A DNA stretch of 11,794 nucleotides from Eubacteriales bacterium (GCA_028692535.1 JAQUXD010000043.1:1-11794), one strand, 5' to 3'; numbered from the stretch's first letter, positions 1-6,225 are shown. The notes: generated from the letters alone by a model not told the origin. Numbers and translations: made by a program.

Positions 1-465
1 GAATTCCCGATATTCAAAAGACTGCTCTATCAACTGCTTCTTAGGCTGCGCAGTACCGGAAATCCCGTTGAGATCGGGGACGCAGTGGATCAATTTGCAT
101 TTTCATCCGGAACAGTATGGGGGAAGATGCTCGGCGTATGCATCCGGTTGGCTGCCGAAAAAGGATTGGATGTGTCCGAAGGCTTGCAGGATATTTCCCG
201 ACAACTGAGCGAGGCGAATACAAGGGCACAGGAGCGCGACAGGATGAACAGCGAAACAGTCCGAATGACGATATTTCTGATTCCGGTCCTTTACATCGGG
301 ACTATGGTGATCTCTGTCTTCTATCTGGGTATGGGCCCAATGAAGCTGTTTCGAAATCAGTTCACCACACCCGAAGGGTTTCTTTTCTTTACGGTAAGTC
401 TGTTTCTGTTTCTTTTCAACCTGACCATTTTGGAATTGCTTAGGAATCAGAAGGTGGATTACTGA
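1..465 (+). CDS. TadB-like type II secretion F-domain protein, 3' part (5' end outside window)
   Basis: The frame is open from the first base, so this is the C-terminal 154 residues of a longer protein. It begins with an amphipathic, charged helical region (about residues 1-88, including a CIRLAAEKGLDVSEGL stretch). Two hydrophobic segments follow, at about 90-111 and 126-147, and the tail is short and charged. A cytoplasmic helical bundle followed by paired membrane helices is the usual C-terminal layout of TadB/T2SS-F platform proteins. In Tad-type pilus machines these sit in the inner membrane next to the CpaF/TadA ATPase. The next gene, with a similar helical domain, fits the common tadB-tadC order. 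The family call rests on architecture and context, not on a diagnostic motif. A GTG at 85 could be read as a start, but reading remains open upstream, so a truncated start there is unlikely. Confidence 0.6.
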   Translation, partial: EFPIFKRLLYQLLLRLRSTGNPVEIGDAVDQFAFSSGTVWGKMLGVCIRLAAEKGLDVSEGLQDISRQLSEANTRAQERDRMNSETVRMTIFLIPVLYIGTMVISVFYLGMGPMKLFRNQFTTPEGFLFFTVSLFLFLFNLTILELLRNQKVDY

Positions 466-478
466 TGCGGAGAAAGCT

Positions 479-1126
479 ATGAGTTTTCAGATACTTGCCA
501 TTGCATATACGGGATTTTGGCTGGGATATTTTCTGCTGACGCACAGAGCGCCGTTCCGGTTGACGGAGCGGGGCAAACGTTACAGACAGACTGTCCGTCG
601 CCGAATCACCGGCAGCCGCATTCGAAGAAAACTGAGCGTCTTTGCAGAGAAAAGAAGAAGGGATATGCGAGAACGTGAATTATCGGAATGCCTCGCTTAT
701 ATACAGAATGTCATCACACTGGGAAGGGACCAAAACATGAGCAGGGAGCTCTTGCTGGAAGAGGTGGCAGAGATTTCGGACGACCTGCAGACTACATTCT
801 GGGAAATGGCCCGTCGAATGCGGCTTTGCGAAGTCGAATCGGCGGAAGAGGTTTTCCACAACGCATTCGGTCAGGATTTCGCTTGGGATGTAGCGAAGCT
901 GTTCACGGAGTGGGAGCGCATTCCTCCCCGGGAGCTTCTCAGTACTGTGGAGGCTTACCGAAACTTGCTTCTCCAACGGCGGCATACGCTCCAGAAGAGG
1001 CGGGATGAGTGGGTCAGCGATCTGGCCTATTTCCCGGTGGTGGTCAACGCCATGGTCGTTCTCTTAAATTTTATCTATGTAGCATATTTTATTGAACAAC
1101 GTGATCTTTTGATGGGTATTCTGTGA
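479..1126 (+). CDS. TadC-like membrane protein of a Tad/T2SS-type cluster
   Basis: 215 residues. The ATG has a GGAGA ribosome-binding site at 469-473. A hydrophobic segment at about residues 3-20 is followed by a very basic linker (30-66), a cytoplasmic helical domain (about 67-180) and a C-terminal membrane helix (about 183-204). The helical stretch at 69-110 resembles the cytoplasmic domain of T2SS-F/TadC proteins. Known TadC proteins are nearer 300 residues with more membrane helices, so this is a short version. It starts 13 bases after the stop of the TadB-like gene and is almost certainly co-transcribed with it. The likely role, inferred from position, is an inner-membrane platform subunit of a pilus-assembly or secretion machine. 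I recognise no catalytic residues and expect none in this family. Confidence 0.5.
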   Translation: MSFQILAIAYTGFWLGYFLLTHRAPFRLTERGKRYRQTVRRRITGSRIRRKLSVFAEKRRRDMRERELSECLAYIQNVITLGRDQNMSRELLLEEVAEISDDLQTTFWEMARRMRLCEVESAEEVFHNAFGQDFAWDVAKLFTEWERIPPRELLSTVEAYRNLLLQRRHTLQKRRDEWVSDLAYFPVVVNAMVVLLNFIYVAYFIEQRDLLMGIL

Positions 1127-1144
1127 ATACGAGAAAGGAGCAAG

Positions 1145-1306
1145 ATGAAACAGTTGATAGTGATGGTGGCGACAGTTCTGCTTGGGATCGCGATCGGTTC
1201 GGTCGTTATGAGCTTTGGCGATCAGGCGGATGTGATCGCTGAAAGCGTAAGCGACAATATTGCCGGCGTGATGAGCGACTACGAAACAGCCGCCGGCTTG
1301 GAGTAA
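1145..1306 (+). CDS. small single-pass membrane protein (possible Flp-pilin-like), MKQ trio member 1
   Basis: 53 residues. The ATG is preceded by AAAGGAG at 1134-1140, a convincing ribosome-binding site four bases upstream. One hydrophobic helix at about residues 4-23 (MKQLIVMVATVLLG start) is followed by a short acidic tail that would lie outside the membrane. Size, N-terminal helix and position directly after TadB/TadC-like genes resemble Flp-type pilins. The G/xxxxE-Y prepilin peptidase motif typical of Flp is not evident, so the pilin call is only a possibility. The first residues are nearly the same as those of the next gene, which suggests duplication. Function unknown. Confidence 0.6.
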   Translation: MKQLIVMVATVLLGIAIGSVVMSFGDQADVIAESVSDNIAGVMSDYETAAGLE

Positions 1307-1314
1307 GACGTTTT

Positions 1315-1479
1315 ATGAAACAGCTGATCGTGCTCCTGGCCGCTCTGTTGCTGGGTCTTCATCTGTTTACCATGATCGCCGGCGGCGGAGAGGGTAGTGT
1401 GGCATCGACGATGCGTCAGGTTTGGCTGCAGGAAATCGAAGCGCGGCGTATGGAAGATGCTCCGGAGACCGGATCATGA
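1315..1479 (+). CDS. small single-pass membrane protein, MKQ trio member 2
   Basis: 54 residues. The N-terminal hydrophobic helix (about residues 4-22, MKQLIVLLAALLLG start) aligns without gaps with the preceding 53-residue protein, including Gly14. The soluble tail (about 23-54) is different, being glycine-rich and then charged. The start lies eight bases after the upstream stop with no strong ribosome-binding site, so translation probably depends on reinitiation. Its TGA overlaps the ATG of the next gene (ATGA at 1476-1479), a sign of translational coupling. Position within a Tad-like cluster suggests a minor pilin or assembly accessory. No family is recognised. Confidence 0.55.
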   Translation: MKQLIVLLAALLLGLHLFTMIAGGGEGSVASTMRQVWLQEIEARRMEDAPETGS

Positions 1480-1907
1480 AGCAGTTTTTGGTTCTTATGG
1501 CCGTTCTTCCTCTGCTCCTGATCTTTTTGCTTCAATTCTCATTGGATCAGATCAATCATTCCAGGATCGGACTGTTGTCGGACTGCGTTTACGTAGCCAG
1601 AGAGCAAGCGCGGCAAAAGGGATGCTTTACCCAGGATATTTGCGATGAACTGAAGCAGAGCATTTCTCAGATTCTCGACACGGATCCCGAATCTGTGCAG
1701 ATCGAGGCCACCGAAACCCCTCAGTACCGAATCCTGGGTGGAAGTCTGCTTCATGAGGGGGGCTTGGAAAGAGGGCTGATTTATTACAAAATTTCTGTTC
1801 CGATGGGACAGATCATGGCCGGACCCAGATTGTTCGGCATACGGGAGGAAGATAATCAGCTGATGTTCGCTATCGAAAGCTGGACCGCCAGCGAACGCCT
1901 TCCGTAA
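1476..1907 (+). CDS. membrane-anchored pilin/TadE-like protein, MKQ trio member 3
   Basis: 143 residues, chosen from the ATG at 1476 because it overlaps the previous stop by four bases and gives an N-terminus (MKQFLVLMAV) matching the two proteins before it. A hydrophobic anchor (about residues 4-22) is followed by a mixed soluble domain with cysteines at 37, 50 and 56 and a beta-rich C-terminal half. This single N-terminal helix plus globular extracytoplasmic domain is the shape of pseudopilins and TadE/TadG-type minor components. No prepilin peptidase motif is obvious. Upstream in-frame starts (for example 1422) would run through the neighbour's tail and are less likely. The role is inferred from context only. 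Confidence 0.6.
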   Translation: MKQFLVLMAVLPLLLIFLLQFSLDQINHSRIGLLSDCVYVAREQARQKGCFTQDICDELKQSISQILDTDPESVQIEATETPQYRILGGSLLHEGGLERGLIYYKISVPMGQIMAGPRLFGIREEDNQLMFAIESWTASERLP

Positions 1908-1943
1908 GCGATCCTGTAAAAAACAGATCGACTGGGGGACCTT

Positions 1944-2414
1944 TTGAAAGTATTTATCATATTTTTGGCCCTGTTGGTGCTGAATATCAGTTTTCTGTGT
2001 TATTGGAGCGATATGGATCGATACGCGCGGATGCAGAATGAACTGAAGAAGCTGGCTGAAGAATGCGCATCCGGAGCTGCGTTGTTTCGTGACGAAGAAG
2101 CATATTCCTGCGGGAGTCTCAGTATCGATGCGACAGCGGCGGAGGCGTATTTGACATTTGTATTGGAGAAAATGCAAGCCAGACAACCTTTCAGCCGATC
2201 GGGAGCTATTGCTGCTCGCATGGAAATCTTCGATGATGTAAAAGGCTACGTCGGGGCCGAAGCCTGTGGCATCTTCGGGGGCGGCCCGGCGGTAATGGTG
2301 GAACTCACATGGGAAGGATGTGATCTGTTTCGGCTTCCTTTAGTGTGTGTTGAGACATTGAAGCGTTCTGCCACATACCAGTGGGAAGGCGGCTTGACAA
2401 GTTCGCTTGAATAG
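1944..2414 (+). CDS. membrane-anchored TadE-like or minor-pilin-like protein, TTG start
   Basis: 156 residues. The TTG at 1944 is favoured because GGGGGA at 1934-1939 is at ribosome-binding distance and the reading then begins directly with a hydrophobic anchor (about residues 2-20, MKVFIIFLALL). The rest is a soluble domain with five cysteines (41, 56, 108, 126, 135) outside the anchor, which could form disulfides outside the cell. The helix following the anchor (about 29-48) continues it in the manner of pilin and TadE N-terminal helices. It closes the Tad-like cluster, and its last codons contain the thrS promoter. The family is not recognised with certainty. Confidence 0.55.
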   Translation: MKVFIIFLALLVLNISFLCYWSDMDRYARMQNELKKLAEECASGAALFRDEEAYSCGSLSIDATAAEAYLTFVLEKMQARQPFSRSGAIAARMEIFDDVKGYVGAEACGIFGGGPAVMVELTWEGCDLFRLPLVCVETLKRSATYQWEGGLTSSLE

Positions 2415-2421
2415 GTATAAT
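2394..2421 (+). promoter_or_regulatory. sigma-A promoter for the thrS T-box transcript
   Basis: TTGACA at 2394-2399 and TATAAT at 2416-2421 are both perfect consensus, with a 16-base spacer. The promoter sits inside the last seven codons of the preceding gene. Transcription would begin near 2428, just before the T-box leader. Confidence 0.85.
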
Positions 2422-2427
2422 GTGCTT

Positions 2428-2651
2428 GTTATCGAAAATTATGAAAAAAGCTTTGACGAGAAGGGCCGCATCCGTTTGCGCAAGAGAATGACTCCATGGC
2501 TGGAAGAGTCTGCAGGCAATGCGATCACCTACCATCTCCGAGCTGCACCCGATGAGGGCTGCCGGCAGGATCTGTCGTTATGCAAATGAAGTATTCCGTT
2601 TGGGTGGAACCGCATTTTTGCCCCAAATACCGTCAGGTATTTGGGGCTTTT
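2428..2651 (+). promoter_or_regulatory. threonine T-box riboswitch (thrS leader)
   Basis: The T-box sequence TGGGTGGAACCGC is at 2601-2613. Distal Stem I is recognisable: AGAGA-type bulge sequence at 2483-2489, and a GACTC/GAGTC hairpin (about 2490-2510) whose loop contains GCTG. Two ACC (Thr) triplets, 2527-2529 and 2531-2533, lie in the specifier region; the second, followed by A and then CTCCGAG, fits the usual context best. Smaller hairpins follow at 2545-2562 and 2563-2577. The antiterminator can be drawn as TTTGGG (2599-2604) with CCCAAA (2622-2627), a seven-base bulge TGGAACC (2605-2611), and GCA/TGC closing a TTTT loop. It excludes the terminator at 2620-2647. Uncharged tRNA-Thr binding should therefore switch thrS on during threonine starvation. 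The TGGA at 2605-2608 predicts U as discriminator base of the tRNA. Confidence 0.93.
2620..2651 (+). terminator. T-box attenuator terminator
   Basis: A perfect 12-base-pair stem (2620-2631 with 2636-2647) has a GTCA loop and is followed by TTTT. Its 5' arm overlaps the antiterminator 3' arm, which gives the either/or switch of the T-box. Confidence 0.9.
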
Positions 2652-2670
2652 GATTACAGGAGGACAAGAT

Positions 2671-4410
2671 ATGGGAAATTTACGTTTTGAAACAGAAGAG
2701 GAAAGAAAGGCATTGTGGCACACATCGTCACATATCATGGCGCATGCCGTTCAGAGGCTTTTCCCCGATGCAAAGTTCGGGATCGGACCGGCTATCGACA
2801 ACGGGTTTTATTACGACATCGATTTGGAGCACAAATTTACGGATGAGGATCTTCTTTCCATAGAGAAGGAGATGGCGGCAATCGTTAAAGAGGATCTTCC
2901 TTTGGTGTGCAAAGAGATGTCCAGAGAATCTGCGATTCAGTTCATGAAGGATCGAGGTGAATCGTATAAAGTCGAGCTCATCAATGATCTGCCCCAAGAC
3001 GCCCGGATCACGTTCTACGAGCAAGGGGACTTTGTGGATCTCTGCGCAGGTCCTCATCTTCCGTCCACCGGCGGGATCAAAGCGATCAAGCTGATGAGTG
3101 TTGCGGGCGCATACTGGCGAGGCAGCGAGAAGAACAAGATGCTGCAGAGGATCTATGGGGTCACCTTCCCGAAAAAATCCATGCTGGACGATTACCTCCA
3201 GAAATTGGAGGAGGCGAAACGCCGGGACCACCGCAAGATCGGCAAGGAAATGGATCTGTTTGCCATCATGGACGAAGGTCCGGGCTTCCCGTTCTTTTTG
3301 CCAAGAGGCATGATCATCCGCAACGAACTGGAAGCCTTTTGGAGAAAAGCTCACACGGAAAGAGGGTACGACGAAATCAAGACGCCGTTGATTCTGAACG
3401 AAGAGCTGTGGCATACTTCCGGTCACTGGGATCATTATAAAGAAAATATGTATTTTACGAAGATCGATGACATGGATTATGCCATCAAACCCATGAATTG
3501 CCCGGGTTCGCTGTTGGCCTATAAGCGAAAAATGTACAGCTACCGTGATTTCCCCATGCGCGTGGCCGAGCTGGGGCAGGTGCATCGTCACGAATTGTCC
3601 GGCGCGCTCCACGGTCTGATGCGGGTGCGCACCTTTACCCAGGATGACGCGCACATCTATATGCTCCCGGAACAGACAAAGGAAGAGTTGAAGGGTGTGA
3701 TCGAGTTTATCGGTTACATCTACGGTGTCTTTGGTTTTCAATACCACATTGAGCTTTCGACTCGACCCGATAATTCCATGGGTACGGCCGAAGAGTGGGC
3801 CATTGCCGAGCAGGCGCTCAAGGAAGCCATGGACGAGCTGAGGATGCCCTATAAAGTGAATGAAGGCGACGGAGCTTTTTACGGACCCAAGCTGGACTTC
3901 CATCTGGAAGACAGCATCGGAAGGACCTGGCAGTGCGGTACGATCCAGCTGGATTTCCAGATGCCCCAGCGCTTCGATATCAGCTACGTGGGAGCCGAGG
4001 GCGAAAAACATCGTCCCGGCATGATCCATCGGACGATCTTCGGCAGCAGGGAGAGATTTATCGGTATCCTGATCGAGCATTTCGAAGGCAAATTCCCGCT
4101 GTGGCTGGCGCCGACGCAGGTGAAACTGCTCACGGTTACGGAGAAATTCAATGATTTTGCGCAAGGGCTTAAAGCGCAATTGAGCGCAGAAGGCTTTCGC
4201 GTGGAAATGGACGGCCGAAACGAAAAGATCGGATACAAGATCCGGGAGGCCCGGAATGCCAGGGATGCTTATATTATCGTCATTGGTGAAAAAGAAATGG
4301 AATCGGGAATGTTTCCCGTCCGCTCCAGCAAGAAAGGCGAGTTGGACCCCATGTCTCTGCCTGATTTGATCGGGAAGCTGCATCTCGAGATCGACGAAAA
4401 AGCATATTGA
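2671..4410 (+). CDS. thrS: threonine--tRNA ligase lacking the TGS domain
   Basis: 579 residues from ATG 2671, with AGGAGG at 2658-2663. It charges tRNA-Thr with threonine in the cytoplasm. The N-terminal editing domain comes first, with HTSSH (17-21) and CAGPH (125-129) forming the HxxxH/CxxxH metal-hydrolysis site that clears Ser-tRNA-Thr. The class II core follows: motif 2 around RVRTFTQDD (318-326), and zinc ligands inferred as Cys277 (MNCPGS), His328 and His453. An anticodon-binding domain occupies about 478-579. Bacterial ThrRS is usually about 640 residues with a TGS domain of some 60 residues before the editing domain; that domain is absent here. The terminator and leader immediately upstream leave no room for it, so this is not a misplaced start. 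Regulation is by the T-box leader. A terminator follows at 4430. Confidence 0.97.
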   Translation: MGNLRFETEEERKALWHTSSHIMAHAVQRLFPDAKFGIGPAIDNGFYYDIDLEHKFTDEDLLSIEKEMAAIVKEDLPLVCKEMSRESAIQFMKDRGESYKVELINDLPQDARITFYEQGDFVDLCAGPHLPSTGGIKAIKLMSVAGAYWRGSEKNKMLQRIYGVTFPKKSMLDDYLQKLEEAKRRDHRKIGKEMDLFAIMDEGPGFPFFLPRGMIIRNELEAFWRKAHTERGYDEIKTPLILNEELWHTSGHWDHYKENMYFTKIDDMDYAIKPMNCPGSLLAYKRKMYSYRDFPMRVAELGQVHRHELSGALHGLMRVRTFTQDDAHIYMLPEQTKEELKGVIEFIGYIYGVFGFQYHIELSTRPDNSMGTAEEWAIAEQALKEAMDELRMPYKVNEGDGAFYGPKLDFHLEDSIGRTWQCGTIQLDFQMPQRFDISYVGAEGEKHRPGMIHRTIFGSRERFIGILIEHFEGKFPLWLAPTQVKLLTVTEKFNDFAQGLKAQLSAEGFRVEMDGRNEKIGYKIREARNARDAYIIVIGEKEMESGMFPVRSSKKGELDPMSLPDLIGKLHLEIDEKAY

Positions 4411-4429
4411 ACATATCCTTCGGACAAGG

Positions 4430-4459
4430 TCCCCCTTCCGTATTGCGGAGGGGGGATTT
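4430..4459 (+). terminator. rho-independent terminator after thrS
   Basis: CCCCCTTCCG (4431-4440) pairs with CGGAGGGGGG (4446-4455), with one T.G wobble and loop TATTG. A flanking T-A pair extends the stem. The T-tract is short (ATTTCC), so efficiency may rest on the very GC-rich stem. Confidence 0.7.
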
Positions 4460-4490
4460 CCATGCATAAATCGCATTTTATGCATGGAAA
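4457..4490. repeat. perfect 14-bp inverted repeat with 6-base spacer
   Basis: TTTCCATGCATAAA (4457-4470) is exactly mirrored by TTTATGCATGGAAA (4477-4490) around TCGCAT. It directly abuts the thrS terminator and lacks a T-run on either strand. It could be a second hairpin that protects the thrS mRNA 3' end, or a protein-binding site upstream of the transporter promoter. The role is not decided by sequence. Confidence 0.8.
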
Positions 4491-4521
4491 GTTGAATACG
4501 TGTTGATATATACAAATATTT

Positions 4522-4535
4522 TGCAATAATATTCA
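4522..4535. promoter_or_regulatory. candidate ARG box (ArgR operator), upstream site
   Basis: TGCAATAATATTCA matches 12 of 14 positions of the ARG-box core TGAATWWWWATTCA as I know it. It lies just upstream of the -35 box of the amino-acid transporter. Its centre is 31 bases, about three helical turns, from the second candidate box. AT-rich sequence makes chance matches possible. Confidence 0.45.
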
Positions 4536-4545
4536 AAAATAACCC

Positions 4546-4574
4546 TTGACAATGAATAATTATACGAGTATATT
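4546..4574 (+). promoter_or_regulatory. sigma-A promoter for the amino-acid transporter unit
   Basis: TTGACA (4546-4551) and TATATT (4569-4574) are separated by 17 bases. The spacer is largely occupied by the second ARG-box-like sequence, so a bound regulator there would block RNA polymerase. Confidence 0.8.
4553..4566. promoter_or_regulatory. candidate ARG box (ArgR operator), inside promoter spacer
   Basis: TGAATAATTATACG matches 12 of 14 positions of TGAATWWWWATTCA and lies exactly between the -35 and -10 boxes. Paired with the site at 4522-4535, it suggests arginine-dependent repression by an ArgR/AhrC-type hexamer. Inference from sequence only. Confidence 0.5.
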
Positions 4575-4642
4575 GTGCGGTATATTGAAAAGATCACATT
4601 GCGTGACGATTTCAGCGACATACAGAAAGGATGTATTTTCAA

Positions 4643-5419
4643 ATGAAAAAAGGATTGATATTATTGCTCGCCATGGCACTCATGCTCAGTGGCGTTGCCT
4701 GCGGAAGCGGAGACGCAAAGGCAGAAACGTTCCACGTTGGCACTTCTGCCGACTATCCTCCCTACGAGTTCATCCAGCTCGATGACAGCGGAAACGAAGT
4801 GCTTGTCGGAGCAGACATCGAACTGGCGAAAATCCTGGCAGAAAAATTCGGCAAGGAGCTGAAGATCACCAACATGAGCTTTGACGGCCTGCTGGGAAGC
4901 CTGGCCGAAGGACAGTTTGACTGTGTGATTGCCGGATTGACCAACGACCCCGAACGGGAAGTACTGTTTTCGGATAATTACTTTGCTCGTAATCAGGTTT
5001 GCATTATTCACAGTGATTCCGCCGGTACGATCCAGACAGTGGATGATATGGCCGGTCTGAAAATCGCAGGTCAAACCGGGACCGTGCAAGAAACCTTGGC
5101 AAAGGAGTATGCCGGTGAGTCGGCGATTGCCGTTCAGAATTTTAATGATATGATCATGATGCTCCAGGGCGGGCAGTTGGACGGGATCGTATCCGACAGC
5201 GATGTAGCCGAAGGTTTTGTCGCGACCAATGCTGATTTGATGCTGGCGCCGTTTACCATTCCCTACGAGAACGATGCCGTTGCCATTGCCTTCCAGCTTG
5301 GCAATCAGGAGCTGTGTGATCAGGTGAATGCGATCCTGGCCGAACTGAAAGAAGACGGTACTATCGAGCAGCTGATGGCCGACGCAAAAGCACTGCAGGA
5401 AGAACTGGCGGCCGAATAG
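4643..5419 (+). CDS. polar amino-acid ABC transporter substrate-binding lipoprotein
   Basis: 258 residues from ATG 4643. The ATG at 4631 directly abuts the AGAAAGG site (4624-4630) and is unlikely to be used. A lipoprotein signal peptide ends at LSGVAC with Cys20 as the lipidation site, so the mature protein is anchored to the outer face of the membrane. The rest is a family 3 binding protein: TSADYPPYEF (34-43), FDGLLGSL (80-87) and GLTNDPEREVLFSDNY (98-113). In that last motif, Arg105 is in the position that binds the alpha-carboxylate of the amino acid. AGQTGTVQE (142-150) belongs to the second lobe. The permease follows after 46 bases. The substrate cannot be read from the fold; the ARG-box-like promoter sites suggest arginine or another basic amino acid. 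Confidence 0.93.
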   Translation: MKKGLILLLAMALMLSGVACGSGDAKAETFHVGTSADYPPYEFIQLDDSGNEVLVGADIELAKILAEKFGKELKITNMSFDGLLGSLAEGQFDCVIAGLTNDPEREVLFSDNYFARNQVCIIHSDSAGTIQTVDDMAGLKIAGQTGTVQETLAKEYAGESAIAVQNFNDMIMMLQGGQLDGIVSDSDVAEGFVATNADLMLAPFTIPYENDAVAIAFQLGNQELCDQVNAILAELKEDGTIEQLMADAKALQEELAAE

Positions 5420-5465
5420 ACCGAAGCGCCGGTTTCGACGAACGCGTTCATAACGGAGGATCCAA

Positions 5466-6155
5466 TTGATAGTAAAAGTTTTCGATATGTTAATTGATTA
5501 TGCACCGTACTTTTGGAAAGGCACGAAGGTTACGGTGCTTCTTTCCCTGAATGCGGTCATCCTGGGCGCTGCTTTGGCAGCAGCCCTGGCATTCATGAAA
5601 ATGTCCAAATATAAGGTCGTCAGCAAAGTGGCGGCTGTATATATCGATGTGATCCGTGGCACTCCGTTGATCGTACAACTATGGATTGTTTACCTCCAGT
5701 TGTCCAAACTGATCGCTTTTCCGGATGTCATCATAGGCGGGGTGGATATGACACGCTATCTGCCCTGCCTGATCGCATTGACCATGAATAGCGGCGCTTA
5801 TGTCGCCGAGATCATCCGGGGCGGGATCCAATCTGTGGAAAAAGGGCAGACCGAAGCCGCCAGGAGCCTGGGCATGAATCATTGGATGTCCATGCGGCTG
5901 GTGATTTTGCCCCAGGCGATCCGAACCATATTGCCGGCCATCGGCAACGAACTGGTGACGATGATCAAGGAAACGGCGATCATTCAGTATCTGGGCATCG
6001 CAGATATCATGTATGCCAGAAACACGGTGGCGACGATCACTTACTCGATCCTGCCATCCTATTACGTGGCGGCCATCATCTACCTGTTGCTCAACATCGT
6101 ATCGACCAGAGGCATTCGTGTCTGGGAAAGAAAACTTCAGAAGGCTTACAACTGA
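5466..6155 (+). CDS. polar amino-acid ABC transporter permease (HisM/GlnP family)
   Basis: 229 residues. TTG at 5466 is chosen because GGAGGA (5455-5460) is five bases away; ATG 5487 would be too far from it. Several membrane helices are visible (about residues 21-43, 55-80, 97-115 and 199-217 among them). IRGTPLIVQLW (63-73) and the EAA loop, from about GGIQSVEKGQTEAARSLG (119-136) to ILPAIGNEL, are hallmarks of His/Gln-type permeases. The EAA loop docks the ATPase. The protein probably works as a homodimer with the upstream binding lipoprotein. The usual neighbouring ATPase gene (glnQ/artM-like) is absent: the unit closes with a terminator and the next operon belongs to a different ABC family. 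An ATPase encoded elsewhere must serve it. Confidence 0.93.
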   Translation: MIVKVFDMLIDYAPYFWKGTKVTVLLSLNAVILGAALAAALAFMKMSKYKVVSKVAAVYIDVIRGTPLIVQLWIVYLQLSKLIAFPDVIIGGVDMTRYLPCLIALTMNSGAYVAEIIRGGIQSVEKGQTEAARSLGMNHWMSMRLVILPQAIRTILPAIGNELVTMIKETAIIQYLGIADIMYARNTVATITYSILPSYYVAAIIYLLLNIVSTRGIRVWERKLQKAYN

Positions 6156-6193
6156 AAAGCGGATCGATTGAATCCGCAGCGGGAATACGCTTC

Positions 6194-6225
6194 AAAAGAT
6201 CTTCAAGATATCGAAGATCTTTTTT
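6194..6225 (+). terminator. rho-independent terminator after the amino-acid permease gene
   Basis: AAAAGATCTTC (6194-6204) pairs with GAAGATCTTTT (6213-6223) around an eight-base loop, running into TTTTTT. This is a clear intrinsic terminator. Confidence 0.85.

Noticed and set aside
1..6. GAATTC (EcoRI site) exactly at the window start
   Set aside because: Could hint at a cloning boundary, but one six-base coincidence is not evidence, and the reading frame continues normally from base 1.
1539..2186. 215-codon minus-strand frame over the small membrane protein genes
   Set aside because: It opposes two coupled + strand genes with ribosome-binding sites and hydrophobic anchors, and shows no family features itself.
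2407..2589. 60-codon + strand frame in the thrS leader, a possible leader peptide
   Set aside because: It begins between the promoter hexamers and the region is explained by T-box structure; no run of Thr codons and no ribosome-binding site.
2728..4536. Long open reading frame of about 600 codons on the minus strand, antisense to thrS
   Set aside because: It mirrors thrS almost exactly, contains no recognisable domain, and thrS is certain. The openness is a by-product of codon use in the real gene.
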